Source: Bradyrhizobium campsiandrae (lineage in GTDB: Bacteria > Pseudomonadota > Alphaproteobacteria > Rhizobiales > Xanthobacteraceae). From it: a DNA stretch of 64,000 nucleotides. A program made the translations under genes and the position numbers. The notes under the pieces are model-generated. The model was not told where the DNA came from and did not search any database. It worked only from the letters and a program-made list of their open reading frames with translations. The stretch spans positions 62,001-126,000 of the forward strand of contig NZ_JAANIH010000010.1 in assembly GCF_014529705.1 (NCBI RefSeq), written 5' to 3'. Numbering within the stretch: the stretch's first letter is position 1; each line of letters starts with the position of its first letter. Positions 35,210 to 44,837 of this stretch are shown in pieces.

Positions 35210-35439
35210 AGAGCAAACCGAGATTTTTTGAACGATGTTTACGTTCAAGCAGCCGGATCGATGACGTCGGAGCGGATGCCGTAAACTACACCCTCCGACG
35301 GCGAGCCGCCGTCCGAATGGGCTCGACAAACGACACACTCAGCCCCGCCGGGAGCCCGGACGGCCTTGCCGCTTCGCTCATCAAAGCGCCCACCATCTCG
35401 AATCAGGCGCCGTCCCAAGGCGCGGCTTTGGGATTGACG
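35210..35439. other. Intergenic stretch upstream of the hsp20 promoter
   Basis: About 230 bases between the hsp20 promoter and the stop of the quinone reductase gene. No supportable gene. Together with the leader it forms a gap of about 345 bases. Confidence 0.3.
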
Positions 35440-36459
35440 TCATTTTACCGCCAGGACGATCTTGCCTTGAATGTGCCCCTTGGCAGCTCGCTCGTGCGCA
35501 AGCCGCGCGTCGGCAAGGGCATAGGTGCTATCGAGGACGACCCGGATCGTGCCTGCAGCAAGCAAGCTTCCAATCTCCGCCAGCTGCGCGCCACTCGACC
35601 GGACCTGAGTCGCCGAGACCGTGACGCCCAGCTTTTTCGCATCCTCCGCGCCGGTGAAGCCAAGAGGAAAGACAGGAAACAGTGCGCCGCCCGGCTTCAG
35701 CGTGCGCAAAAACCGTCCGGTGCCGGGTCCGCCCACGGCGTCGACCACAAGATCGACGTCATGCGCCACGTCCTCGGGAGGCGTCTTGGTGTAGTCGATG
35801 AACGCGTCGGCGCCGAGTTCGCGCAGAAGCGCCTCGTGCTTGCCCGACGCCACGGCGATGACATGGGCGCCTTTCAGCTTGGCGATCTGCACCGCGAAAT
35901 GTCCGACGCCGCCAGCCGCTCCATTGACGAGAACGGTCTTGCCTTCCAACGGTACCGGCACATGCGGATACGGTTGTAGCGGGTTGGGCGCGTCGTGCCC
36001 CAGATCGACCAGAAACTGCCACGCGGTGAGCAGCGACATTGGCGCCCCCGCAGCGTGCGCATGGTCGATCCCGGCCGGCTTGATCGCGACTTCGGAAGCC
36101 GGCACGCTGACATACTGGGCGTAAGCCCTGCTGTCGCCAGCGAGGCCCGAGGGAAATCGGACCATCGAATAGACCTCGTCACCCACGGAGAAACCTTCGA
36201 CATCGCCGGCCACGGCCTCGACGACGCCGGAGATGTCGGTCCCGAGGATGAGCGGGAACGACACCCGCGGCTGCCATTCGGGCGGAAGCATCTTGTAGCC
36301 CTCACGCAGATACCAGTCGGGTGGATTGAGGCCGACGGCGTGAACCCGGACCAGCACTTCGCCTGGCTTCAACTCAGGCTTCGGGGCATCCTCATAGACC
36401 AGCACCTCGGGACTGCCGAACGCGTGCTGCCGGATCGCCTTCATTGTATCGGTCATCAT
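35440..36459 (-). CDS. NADPH:quinone reductase-like oxidoreductase
   Basis: 339 residues from ATG 36459 ([20 protein letters not shown]); AAGGAGA lies just upstream, so the longer open frame is rejected. A zinc-free medium-chain dehydrogenase/reductase fold: GroES-like N-terminus ([32 protein letters not shown]) and a Rossmann domain with [30 protein letters not shown] (about 185-215). No structural or catalytic zinc cysteines are seen. Probably reduces quinones or enals. Divergent from a LysR gene 88 bases away, its likely regulator. Confidence 0.88.
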   Translation of the reverse strand: MMTDTMKAIRQHAFGSPEVLVYEDAPKPELKPGEVLVRVHAVGLNPPDWYLREGYKMLPPEWQPRVSFPLILGTDISGVVEAVAGDVEGFSVGDEVYSMVRFPSGLAGDSRAYAQYVSVPASEVAIKPAGIDHAHAAGAPMSLLTAWQFLVDLGHDAPNPLQPYPHVPVPLEGKTVLVNGAAGGVGHFAVQIAKLKGAHVIAVASGKHEALLRELGADAFIDYTKTPPEDVAHDVDLVVDAVGGPGTGRFLRTLKPGGALFPVFPLGFTGAEDAKKLGVTVSATQVRSSGAQLAEIGSLLAAGTIRVVLDSTYALADARLAHERAAKGHIQGKIVLAVK

Positions 36460-36547
36460 AATCTCCTTTCGCCGTTCGGTGCTCAGACAGCGATATAATT
36501 CCAGTCCCGGCATTGATAATCTGCTCCAATGGCGCTTCAATAGTGCC

Positions 36548-37531
36548 ATGAAGGAACAAATGCTTTTGGAGCGGTTGACCGGCCTGATCGCGTTTGCGCG
36601 TGCTGGCTCGATGGGTAGCTTCACCGCCGCTGCGCGCTCCCTGTCGATCTCGCCCTCGGCCGTCAGCAAGAGCATCCAACGTCTTGAGCGGCATCTGGGG
36701 GTTGCGCTCTTCACCCGCACGACCCGGTCGCTGGCGCTCACGGCGGAGGGTCGCGATCTGCATGAGCGAGCGCTGCGGCTGCTGGGCGAGGCGGAAGCGA
36801 TCGAGCAGGCGGCGATGAGCGCGCGCTCGGAGCCGTCTGGCACCTTGCGGGTGGCGGCGTCGCTGCCGATCGGACTGCATGTGATCGCGCCCGCTCTGCC
36901 TGCGTTCCGAAAGCGTCATCCCAAAGTGACGGTCGATCTCAGACTGACTGACCGGATTGTGGACATCATCGAGGAAGGCATCGACGTCGCAATACGCATC
37001 GGCGATCTTGCGGATTCGCGCCTGTTGTCGCGGAGCCTTGCCCCGTATCGACTCTGCTGCTTTGCGTCACCCGCTTACCTTGCGGCGCGCGGCGCGCCAC
37101 AGCACCCCGACGATCTGGCGGGGCACGACCTCGTCAACCTCCGCTATCAGAACACGGGTCAGAGCTTTTGGTGGCCCTTCCAGATTGGCGGCGAGGAGAT
37201 CGAATTGGCGCCCACCGCCGGCATCGTCATCGACGTGAGCGATGCGGTCGCCGTCACGCTCGCGGCCGGCGGCGGCATCGGCATCAGCGCGACCTTCATC
37301 GCAGCGCCTTATGTCGATCGCGGCGCGCTTGTCCCTGTGCTTGCCGCCTTTGCGGTCGAGCGACACAACATCACGGCCGTGTGGCCCGAAAGCCGCCGCG
37401 CAAATCCTGCCGTGCGTGCTTTCCTGGACCTGTTGCAGGACGTTTTCCAAGAGCGGCTGACGGCCACGGCGAGCCTGTCGGAAGAAGGGCGCCACGCTGC
37501 CGGCCCACAGGCGACAGCGAACGGTTCTTAG
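36548..37531 (+). CDS. LysR-family regulator
   Basis: 327 residues from ATG 36548 ([79 protein letters not shown]): a textbook LysR HTH. The effector-binding domain ([93 protein letters not shown]) is of the subgroup that regulates divergent oxidoreductases. The C-terminal tail after residue 300 is Ala/Glu-rich and may be dispensable. Divergent partner of the quinone reductase gene. Confidence 0.9.
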   Translation: MKEQMLLERLTGLIAFARAGSMGSFTAAARSLSISPSAVSKSIQRLERHLGVALFTRTTRSLALTAEGRDLHERALRLLGEAEAIEQAAMSARSEPSGTLRVAASLPIGLHVIAPALPAFRKRHPKVTVDLRLTDRIVDIIEEGIDVAIRIGDLADSRLLSRSLAPYRLCCFASPAYLAARGAPQHPDDLAGHDLVNLRYQNTGQSFWWPFQIGGEEIELAPTAGIVIDVSDAVAVTLAAGGGIGISATFIAAPYVDRGALVPVLAAFAVERHNITAVWPESRRANPAVRAFLDLLQDVFQERLTATASLSEEGRHAAGPQATANGS

Positions 37532-37714
37532 GGACGAACATCGCGATAGACGCTAACCCCTACTGCGGCCCACATGGGTATACTGCTGGACGGGTAGCCC
37601 AGCACTACCGGCTTGGTTATCCACGACTGCGAGGAGCAGGCCGAGCGCCTCGATGGATCCCGGCGCTCGCTTTTTTGCGGCCTGCTCGGGAGCGGTGTTT
37701 TGTTCGCAAAGCTG

Positions 37715-40700
37715 TCAGGCGACCTCCCGTCTCACCTCGGCCTCGTCAAGGCGATGTAACCGAGCCGTCGGGCACACGCGTTGAACGATTTCGCAAAGGT
37801 GCTGGTGATGCGTGAGGTAAATCACCTGGCCGACCTGGGCCATTTCCGCGAACAAGCGAAATGCCTCCTCCGCGCGGAAATCATCGAACGTCTCCATGAT
37901 ATCGTCGGCGACGAACGGCACCGAACTGCGAGCGCGGGCAAACTCGTGATAGCCGGCGACGCGTAGCGCGAGGTAAAGCTGGAAGCGCGTGCCTTTCGAA
38001 AGCTTATCGGCGGCCTTCGAACCGCCCTCTGCTGAAATCGCAATCAGCGTATCGCCGTCCTTGCCGGGCTGGGCGATGAGGCCGGTATAGGCGCCGCGGC
38101 TGATGGTTCGGAACGCCTCCGACGCACGCGCCATCATCGAACTGCGATGGCGCTCGCGATAGCTGGCGAGCGCCTGCTGCGTGGCTGAGATGCCGGCACG
38201 TAGTTGCAGATATCGCGTGGCGCCATCCTCAATCTCGAGCAGGGTCGTCCGTCGGCGCTCCTCGATGATGGCGACCCTGGCGTCTCCACCGATCGCCTCG
38301 ACCCGATCCTCGGCGGCGGACTTCGCCGCGAACAGTTCATGACAACGCTTGTCCTGGTCTTCCGCTCGGGTCGTCAATTCCGTGAGCTCGGCCTCGAGTG
38401 CCGGCCTGTCCGCTTGATCGAGCGCCGCCTCCGCACGCTGGATATCCGATGCACGAAGAGCCTCGATGATATCCTTTTCCGCCTCACGAGCTTGGTTCAT
38501 GAGGTCGGTTCGTCGCTCGATATCGGACAGCTTCCGGGACACCTCCTCCAGAGAGCCAACCGCGAAAAACGCCGTCATCCGCTGCTTCTGTTCGTCATGA
38601 ACGGCTTGCGATTCTGCAAGCTCACGCTGGCGCGCTTGTGCCTCCCCGGTCCGCTGCGTCAGGCTGGAGCGCTGGTCGCGGGCCGCCGTGGCACTCCGGA
38701 CCGTTTCGACGACACGCTGGGCCAGCTCCAGGACGGCGTCGGGACCCGGTTCAATCCCGAGAAGCCCCGTGAGTGCCGCAACCTCCTCGCTGAACGCGAG
38801 CTGGTCCCGTTCCATCTTGTGGATGCGGTCGAGAAGGGCAGCACGCTTCTCAATGGTCGGGGAAAGCTCAGTGATCGCGGCGAGCACCTCGCGCACTGCG
38901 CCGACCGCCGGGGTCTCGGGTCCCTCGCCGAGCCAGCATCCACGGCATTCCGCCGCCCACGCCTCTGCCCAGCCCTTCTCGTCCGATGTGGCACGCTCCG
39001 CGGCGCGTTCCCGCGCAACAACATCTCGGCGACGCTCGTCGAGCTCGACTTGGAGACGGCGCAGTTCGGCTTCCCGATCGAGCGAGGTTTGGGCCATCCC
39101 GAGCACGGCATCAAAGCTCGCGTCAGGAGCCGGCGCGAGATCCGCACCCGCCATCGCGGTCGTAAGCCGTTCGGAGGCGGCCGCCGCATCACGCTCAGCA
39201 GCAGCAATGTCCCGTTCGGCGCTCTGTAATGCGGCACGCGCCTCAAGCGTCTTTTCCCGCCGGCTGATCCACGCCTCAAGCTCCGCAAGCGACAGTGCCT
39301 TGGGGAAGCAGGCGGCTATCACGCCGGCCTCTGCGATGACCTCGGCGTCAATTGCCCCTAAGGCCGCATCGGCTTGTTGGGCGAGTTCAACGGCGCGCGT
39401 CAGATCCGTCTCCGCGACGGCAAGCGCCTGTTCGGTCTGATGCAGCTTCGCGAGCTCGCCCATGTGCGAGAACCGCCCTGCAGTCACAATGTCGTCGTGG
39501 CGCAAGACGGCTTCGAACGTATCTGCAGAAGCTGTGTCGAGCGCCCGACGGTGCGCGGCCCAAGCCTGCTCACGTTGCGAACGTACTTCCGCGGCTTCGT
39601 GATCTGAAACAACGCCGGTCGTCGATGCGAAACTGGCCTTCTCGGCTTCGAGACGCCTGACGATCGTGGTCAGGCGTTGCACCTCTGCATCGCAGCGGGA
39701 CTTTGCCGACACTGCCTCCCCGCGGGTAACCTTCCAATTCTGCAGCGTATCCGGGCTCGGGCAATTCATGGCGACTAATTCATCGCCGGTGCCCTGCCAG
39801 GGACGAAGTGCGACGAGTCGGTCATTGAGCGCATCAAGGGCAGCCGCACGATCGCGCTCCGCCAGCCGGCGACGAACATGATGGTCCGCTGAGCGAAGTG
39901 CTTCGATCACGACGGCCAGCTCTGCAAAAGCGCGCTTTCGCTCCGCCTGGACCGTAGGGTCAGCACCGCCCTCGGGCAGCTTCGCCGCAACGTCATCCAG
40001 CCGGCGCCGCGCCTCGGCAAGCTCGTCGGATGCGTTCCGGCTGGCGGCCTTGATCCCCGAATAAGCTTCGACCAGATCGCGCAGTCTGCCGATGGTCGCG
40101 GAGCTCAACACAAGCCGCTTGGGCTCGGTCTCTTCGGGCCGCTCGATGCGCTGAAGAATTCCGGCGATAGCCAAGTCGAGCTCGCGCAACTGCAGGCGTC
40201 GCTCAGGAAGATCCTTTTCAGCGGTGACGTACCGTGCGCGCAGGTCGACAAGCCGCTCTACGCGGTCGGCAGTCCGCAAGGCTGTCTCGTCCACGATGAC
40301 GGCCCGACCCTCGTCGGCAAGTTGGCCTATCTCGTCGGCAACCGCGCTGATTTTGACACCAAGCTCGATCTCCTGCTTTTGGAGCCGCGGCACTTCGGCT
40401 ACCCACCCCTGCGGTGCCTCCGGAATATCCGCCAAGGGTGCGACCCGTGCTCGAATGCCCCGTAGAGCCGTGAGACGCGGTAATGCGGTGAGATAGCCCC
40501 GGATCTCATCGACGCGCCGCTGGACCTCGGCTCGTTCCTTGACCGCTTCATCGTATTGAACGGTTGCCCGGTCCCGGGTGTCCACCAGCCGAGCGTGATC
40601 CGTGGCTAGTGTGTCAAACTGCTCGCGCTCAGCTTTGAGTTCGGCGAGGCGCGACTTCAAATCCGCGAGTGCTCCGGACCTAGCCCGGTATTTGTAGAAG

Positions 40701-41218
40701 CTGTCAGCATCTGCCGTCAGGTCGACCAATCTGTCGCTGAGGTGCGAGAGGCCTGCACTGGCCGAGAACAACAATTGGCCGAGATCCCCCTTGCTTGCAA
40801 GGATGCTCTCGCCGCCTTTTTCGAGCGTTTCATCATCGAGCGAGAACATGGTCCGATAGGCATCCCGCTCGATGCCGCCGAGTTCGCCGCGGATCGCGGC
40901 TTCTGGAACGCTGCGATCATGGCCGTCGACCAGGCTGTTCTGCGAGCGTTTGAGACGTGCGAACTCCCTTGTCTCCGCTCCGATATCCAGAGCGGCGCCG
41001 ATGCGCATGGTCGGATAGGGGTGAAGGAAGTTGAATGGGCTCTGCGAACCGATCCCGAACAACAGGTCCAGGAAGGCAGCAAACGCGGTTGATTTTCCCG
41101 CTTCGTTTGGTCCGTAGATGATATGCAGGTCCGGCTGTCCATTCACCCGCTCGCCGAAGTCGATTCTGCGATCGGTGAATTTGCCATATCGGGTCAGGTC
41201 AAGGCGGCGAAGTCGCAT
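37715..41218 (-). CDS. YhaN/SbcC-like SMC-type ATPase
   Basis: 1,167 residues from ATG 41218. The N-terminal AAA_27-type ATPase begins MRLRRLDLTRYGKFTDRRIDFGERVNGQPDLHIIYGPNEAGKSTAFAAFLDLLFG (Walker A GPNEAGKST). Very long coiled coils fill the middle (Arg/Glu/Ala-rich from about 190 to 950). The C-terminal half of the ATPase includes SKGTRFQLYLALRVAGYHEF (signature) and VPFVADDIMETFDDFRAEEAFRLF (Walker B). It pairs with the phosphodiesterase encoded three bases upstream to form a YhaN/YhaO complex, relative of SbcCD/Rad50-Mre11. Confidence 0.9.
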   Translation of the reverse strand: MRLRRLDLTRYGKFTDRRIDFGERVNGQPDLHIIYGPNEAGKSTAFAAFLDLLFGIGSQSPFNFLHPYPTMRIGAALDIGAETREFARLKRSQNSLVDGHDRSVPEAAIRGELGGIERDAYRTMFSLDDETLEKGGESILASKGDLGQLLFSASAGLSHLSDRLVDLTADADSFYKYRARSGALADLKSRLAELKAEREQFDTLATDHARLVDTRDRATVQYDEAVKERAEVQRRVDEIRGYLTALPRLTALRGIRARVAPLADIPEAPQGWVAEVPRLQKQEIELGVKISAVADEIGQLADEGRAVIVDETALRTADRVERLVDLRARYVTAEKDLPERRLQLRELDLAIAGILQRIERPEETEPKRLVLSSATIGRLRDLVEAYSGIKAASRNASDELAEARRRLDDVAAKLPEGGADPTVQAERKRAFAELAVVIEALRSADHHVRRRLAERDRAAALDALNDRLVALRPWQGTGDELVAMNCPSPDTLQNWKVTRGEAVSAKSRCDAEVQRLTTIVRRLEAEKASFASTTGVVSDHEAAEVRSQREQAWAAHRRALDTASADTFEAVLRHDDIVTAGRFSHMGELAKLHQTEQALAVAETDLTRAVELAQQADAALGAIDAEVIAEAGVIAACFPKALSLAELEAWISRREKTLEARAALQSAERDIAAAERDAAAASERLTTAMAGADLAPAPDASFDAVLGMAQTSLDREAELRRLQVELDERRRDVVARERAAERATSDEKGWAEAWAAECRGCWLGEGPETPAVGAVREVLAAITELSPTIEKRAALLDRIHKMERDQLAFSEEVAALTGLLGIEPGPDAVLELAQRVVETVRSATAARDQRSSLTQRTGEAQARQRELAESQAVHDEQKQRMTAFFAVGSLEEVSRKLSDIERRTDLMNQAREAEKDIIEALRASDIQRAEAALDQADRPALEAELTELTTRAEDQDKRCHELFAAKSAAEDRVEAIGGDARVAIIEERRRTTLLEIEDGATRYLQLRAGISATQQALASYRERHRSSMMARASEAFRTISRGAYTGLIAQPGKDGDTLIAISAEGGSKAADKLSKGTRFQLYLALRVAGYHEFARARSSVPFVADDIMETFDDFRAEEAFRLFAEMAQVGQVIYLTHHQHLCEIVQRVCPTARLHRLDEAEVRREVA

Positions 41219-41221
41219 GCA

Positions 41222-42490
41222 TCACGCTCCTTCGCCCGGAGCTTCAAGACGTGCCATGACGCCCTCTGCGCCGTCGCGCGCCAGCTGGGCGACCGCCTCC
41301 CGGAAAGACGCCTCGTCCTTGCCGAAAATGTCGCGACATTCCTGCGGCAACTGAGCCCTGATCTCTTCGGCGATGCCTGCAAGTTCATTCTGAAAGGCCG
41401 CGGAATCGAGGACGTCGTCTTCGATCAAGCGATGCAGCTCCCTGAGCGGGTCGCCCGATGTCTCGCTCCGCTGTTCTCCGGGACGGCATGCGATTTCGAG
41501 CTGCTCGACCCAGCAGCTGCCGATCACCGAAGCCCGGTCATCGGCCTCGGTTTTCAGCAAGTCGCCGTCGCGTCGAATGCGCCATGCCAGCGGCGTCGCA
41601 CCAGTCACTCGCACGCGAGCGACAAGGTGCTCTGCCCGGGCAGCAGCCCGTTGGTTCTCGAGCGCGCGCGTCACTGCGGACACCAGCTCGCGCCAATCGT
41701 CCATTCCCGTGGCATCGACGGACACGCGTTCGAACTGCGCGACACTTGTGACGCGCTCCTCAAGATGGATCGAGCGATCGTCCGAGATGGTGACGAGCGT
41801 CACGGATTTCGGCCCGGCTTCGTTGATGTCACGCCCCTGCGGCATGCCGGGCATCACGATCGCGCAGGTGCCTTCGGTCGCCGAGCGCTTGTGAACGTGG
41901 CCGAGCGCCCAATAATGAAATCCTGACGCCTGTAGATCGGCCGGGCTGCACGGGGCGTAGAGGTCATGGCCGGGAGCGCCGCCGAGGCTCGTGTGCATGA
42001 TGCCAATATTGACCGCCCCATCCACGACCGGCCGATAGCGCCCCAGGAGGCTTTCCGGGGCATGAGGTTGAGCAAAGCTCAGGCCATGGACGACGACGGG
42101 GACGCGTCCGGGCGCGCGATCGATCGCGATAGCCTCCCCTCGCCCGCCGAAGATCTTCACGGAATCCGGCAGCACCAATTCCTTGGTGATCTTCGACAGC
42201 GCGTCGTGGTTGCCGCGGATGATGAAGACACGAATGCCAGCCTGGTCCAGGCGCCGGAGCTGCTCGGCCAGGAAGCGGGCCGTTTTCATCGAGGTCTGAT
42301 CGCCATCGTAGAGATCGCCGGCGATCAGCAGCGCGTCGACCTGCTCGTCCAGGCACAGATCGATCACCCGGACGAAGGCGCGCCGGGTGGCGTTACCGAT
42401 CAGCTCAGCCAACTCGGAATGCCGCAGCGCAAGCGAGCGCAGCGGTGAATCGAGATGAATGTCTGCGGCATGGACAAATCGATACGTCAC
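41222..42490 (-). CDS. YhaO/SbcD-like DNA nuclease
   Basis: 422 residues from ATG 42490. The calcineurin-type phosphodiesterase motifs are all present: RFVHAADIHLDSPL (DxH), DALLIAGDLYDGD (GDxxD), FIIRGNHDALSK (GNHD), GIMHTSLGG (H) and YWALGHVHKRSA (GHxH). A C-terminal capping region follows. Expected to cut DNA ends or hairpins with the YhaN-like ATPase. The family takes part in DNA repair and sometimes lies in defence islands; here the retron and Gabija genes are its neighbours. Confidence 0.93.
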   Translation of the reverse strand: MTYRFVHAADIHLDSPLRSLALRHSELAELIGNATRRAFVRVIDLCLDEQVDALLIAGDLYDGDQTSMKTARFLAEQLRRLDQAGIRVFIIRGNHDALSKITKELVLPDSVKIFGGRGEAIAIDRAPGRVPVVVHGLSFAQPHAPESLLGRYRPVVDGAVNIGIMHTSLGGAPGHDLYAPCSPADLQASGFHYWALGHVHKRSATEGTCAIVMPGMPQGRDINEAGPKSVTLVTISDDRSIHLEERVTSVAQFERVSVDATGMDDWRELVSAVTRALENQRAAARAEHLVARVRVTGATPLAWRIRRDGDLLKTEADDRASVIGSCWVEQLEIACRPGEQRSETSGDPLRELHRLIEDDVLDSAAFQNELAGIAEEIRAQLPQECRDIFGKDEASFREAVAQLARDGAEGVMARLEAPGEGA

Positions 42491-42808
42491 CCTCGCCTAC
42501 CCCTGCATTTATGGCTTGCTCGCATTGGGTGGACCTTACGCGCCGGTCAATCGGCGTGATATTGAAATCGCCGAGGAACGCCGGGATAACCGCGAAATTC
42601 ACAGAAACAGGGGGAGAATGATAACTTTGTCTACGCGATAGGCCTCTAAATTTGAACCCGTAGCCAGGCGGGAAGTCTTTGAGATCGCGTTAGATTTCGG
42701 GGCAATTGCCGCAATCCTTCTGTACCTATACTCGTGTGACGTCGTATTGACATCCAGAACAAATCGAGAGCTTGGCATGGCGCGCGACAGATGGTACCGC
42801 AATATCAA

Positions 42809-42935
42809 GCTTACAGGCAGATTTGTTATCGTGTTTCGCGATATATGATCCGATGTCTCGGACGCTGCTCCCTACACGCTGCTCGATTGCAGCATGATGT
42901 GACGGCCTATGCGACGCGTAGGAGTGCCTGTAAGC
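42809..42935 (+). ncRNA. Retron msr-msd RNA (a1/a2 flanked)
   Basis: An 11-bp perfect inverted repeat GCTTACAGGCA (42809-42819) and TGCCTGTAAGC (42925-42935) lies just upstream of the reverse transcriptase, as a1 and a2 do in retrons. G42820, right after a1, is a candidate branching guanosine. Inside are three hairpins: TCCGA/TCGGA (42849-42862), GCTGC/GCAGC (42878-42893) and CCTATG/CGTAGG (42906-42922). The span is 127 bases, at the short end for a retron RNA. Which hairpins belong to msr and which to msd is inferred. Confidence 0.75.
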
Positions 42936-42957
42936 CTTCTTTCTTCGGTGCTTCACG

Positions 42958-44736
42958 TTGAGCCTCACGGATCTTCGCGCCACGCGAACCAGACACGAAG
43001 TGGCAGCGCTGCTGCGCTATCGCCCAAGCGCCGTGTCGTTCATCGTCCACGCAACGCCGCCGGCGGCCCGCTACATCACCTTCGATATTGCGAAGCGAAG
43101 CGGCGGTGTCCGCACCATCGATGCGCCGAACGACCGTCTGAAAGGGCTGCAACGCAGCCTTTCGAAACTGCTTTATGAATGCCTGCGCGAGATCGAAGCA
43201 AAAGATCCTCGCCGCAACAAACTCTCCCATGCGTTTCGTCCCGGCGCTTCGATCATCAGCAACGCTAAGACGCATCACCGGCGTCGCTACGTGCTGAACC
43301 TTGACCTGAAGGACTTTTTTCCGGCTTTCAACTTCGGCCGCGTTCGCGGCTTCTTTCTGAAGAGCGAACACTTTCGTCTTGCGGAGCCGGTAGCAACGCT
43401 TTTGGCTCAGATCGCATGCAAGGACGGAAAGCTGCCGCAGGGCAGCCCGTGCTCGCCGGTCATCACTGAGTTGATGACGCACTTTCTCGATATCCGGCTG
43501 GTGAAGCTGGCGGCGAGGCATAAATGCACTTACACGCGCTACGCGGATGACATCACAATCTCCACGAACCAGCGCGAGTTCCCATCGGCGCTAGCCGAAT
43601 TGGACGGGGCCGAGTGGAAGCTCGGCGAGGAGCTTGTGTCGCGCATCAATGACGCCGGCTTTGAGGTGAATGACGCCAAGACGCGCATGCAGCTTCGCGG
43701 AAGTCGGCAGATGGTGACAGGGCTTACCGTCAACGAGAAGGCCAATGTAGCGCAGACATACTACAAGCGGGTTCGCGCGACAGCGCATCGCTTCCTGACA
43801 ACGGGGGCATATGAACTCAACGGGGTGGCTTGCAACTCCGTGCCGCGCCTGGAAGGCATGATCAATCACATCTATCATGTGCGCGAGCGGCAGATCGACA
43901 TTGCGATCGCGAACGAAGGCAACAAAGAGAAGCAGCATAAGCTGCACGCCGAGCGCACGAAGATGAAGAATGAGTGGCCCTCGGCGATCCGCGTCGTCTA
44001 CTACGAACTCATTTTCTTCAAAAGCTTCATCAACCCGCCGCGGCCGTTGATCATCTGCGAAGGGCCAACCGATCCTGTGTACCTGAAGAGCGCCATCCGG
44101 CGGCTTGCTGCCGCGCACCCACTTCTTGCGTCAGTCGTGGGAGGCAAGCCTGAGCTGAGGGTGAATTTTTTCAAGTATTCTGATCAGGCGCGTGACTTCC
44201 TTCAGCTGCGAGGGGGCTCCGGCGATTTGCTGCGCTTTCTGATTTCCTGGAAGGACGCCTTTAACCGCTACGAGTTTCGCCCGGCCGAGCATCCGGTCAT
44301 CGTTCTCATCGACAACGATGATGGGGCGAAAGAGATTTTCAGCTACCTCAACAACAAAAAGAACTATGGCCTAGATATCGCGTGGGACAAGCATGACCTG
44401 TTTTTCCATCTCCACGGACCCCTCTATCTGGTGAAGACGCCGGCGCTCGGCGCGAACCTCATGTCTTGCCCCGAGGATTTCTTTGAACCTGCCGTTCTGG
44501 CGGAAAAGCTCGACGGCAAATCCTTCAACAAGGAAAACAAGATCAATCCCGCGACCGAGTATGGAAAAGCTGTGTTCGCAACGCGGGTCGTGAGGCCAAG
44601 GGCCGGGTCGATCAATTTCGCCGGTTTCACCCCATTGCTCGAACGGATCGAGGCCGTGATCCGGGACTATGCGGCACGAAAGGCCGCGGCGGCGGCTCCA
44701 GTGCCAGCGATCGCAGCCGCCGCTCCCACGCCGTGA
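42958..44736 (+). CDS. Retron reverse transcriptase fused to a TOPRIM domain
   Basis: 592 residues from TTG 42958; no in-frame ATG lies near. RT domain: LDLKDFFPAF (115-124), SPCSPVIT, and catalytic YADD (195-198). Retron-specific signatures are present: NAKTH (region X NAxxH, 102-106) and VTG (region Y, 253-255). The C-terminal part is a TOPRIM domain: LIICEGPTDPVYL (EGxTD near 368-372) and VIVLIDNDDGAKE (DxD near 452-454). The layout matches the Ec67/Eco2-type retron, where the fused TOPRIM is the toxic effector held in check by msDNA. The last 30 residues are Ala/Pro-rich. The a1/a2 RNA upstream completes the system. Confidence 0.92.
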   Translation: MSLTDLRATRTRHEVAALLRYRPSAVSFIVHATPPAARYITFDIAKRSGGVRTIDAPNDRLKGLQRSLSKLLYECLREIEAKDPRRNKLSHAFRPGASIISNAKTHHRRRYVLNLDLKDFFPAFNFGRVRGFFLKSEHFRLAEPVATLLAQIACKDGKLPQGSPCSPVITELMTHFLDIRLVKLAARHKCTYTRYADDITISTNQREFPSALAELDGAEWKLGEELVSRINDAGFEVNDAKTRMQLRGSRQMVTGLTVNEKANVAQTYYKRVRATAHRFLTTGAYELNGVACNSVPRLEGMINHIYHVRERQIDIAIANEGNKEKQHKLHAERTKMKNEWPSAIRVVYYELIFFKSFINPPRPLIICEGPTDPVYLKSAIRRLAAAHPLLASVVGGKPELRVNFFKYSDQARDFLQLRGGSGDLLRFLISWKDAFNRYEFRPAEHPVIVLIDNDDGAKEIFSYLNNKKNYGLDIAWDKHDLFFHLHGPLYLVKTPALGANLMSCPEDFFEPAVLAEKLDGKSFNKENKINPATEYGKAVFATRVVRPRAGSINFAGFTPLLERIEAVIRDYAARKAAAAAPVPAIAAAAPTP

Positions 44737-44837
44737 CGTTGCGATGGTGGGCTTTCGCTGGGTGTAGAAGCGATGGGACGATTTCGGAGTCGCGTTAGCT
44801 GCATAGCTAGGTTCTCGCGACCGATGAGATCCCAGAA

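Noticed and set aside
42491..42808. A small protein gene between yhaO and the retron RNA
   Set aside because: Short frames only, no ribosome site; the DNA is better explained as promoter region of the retron and of yhaO.
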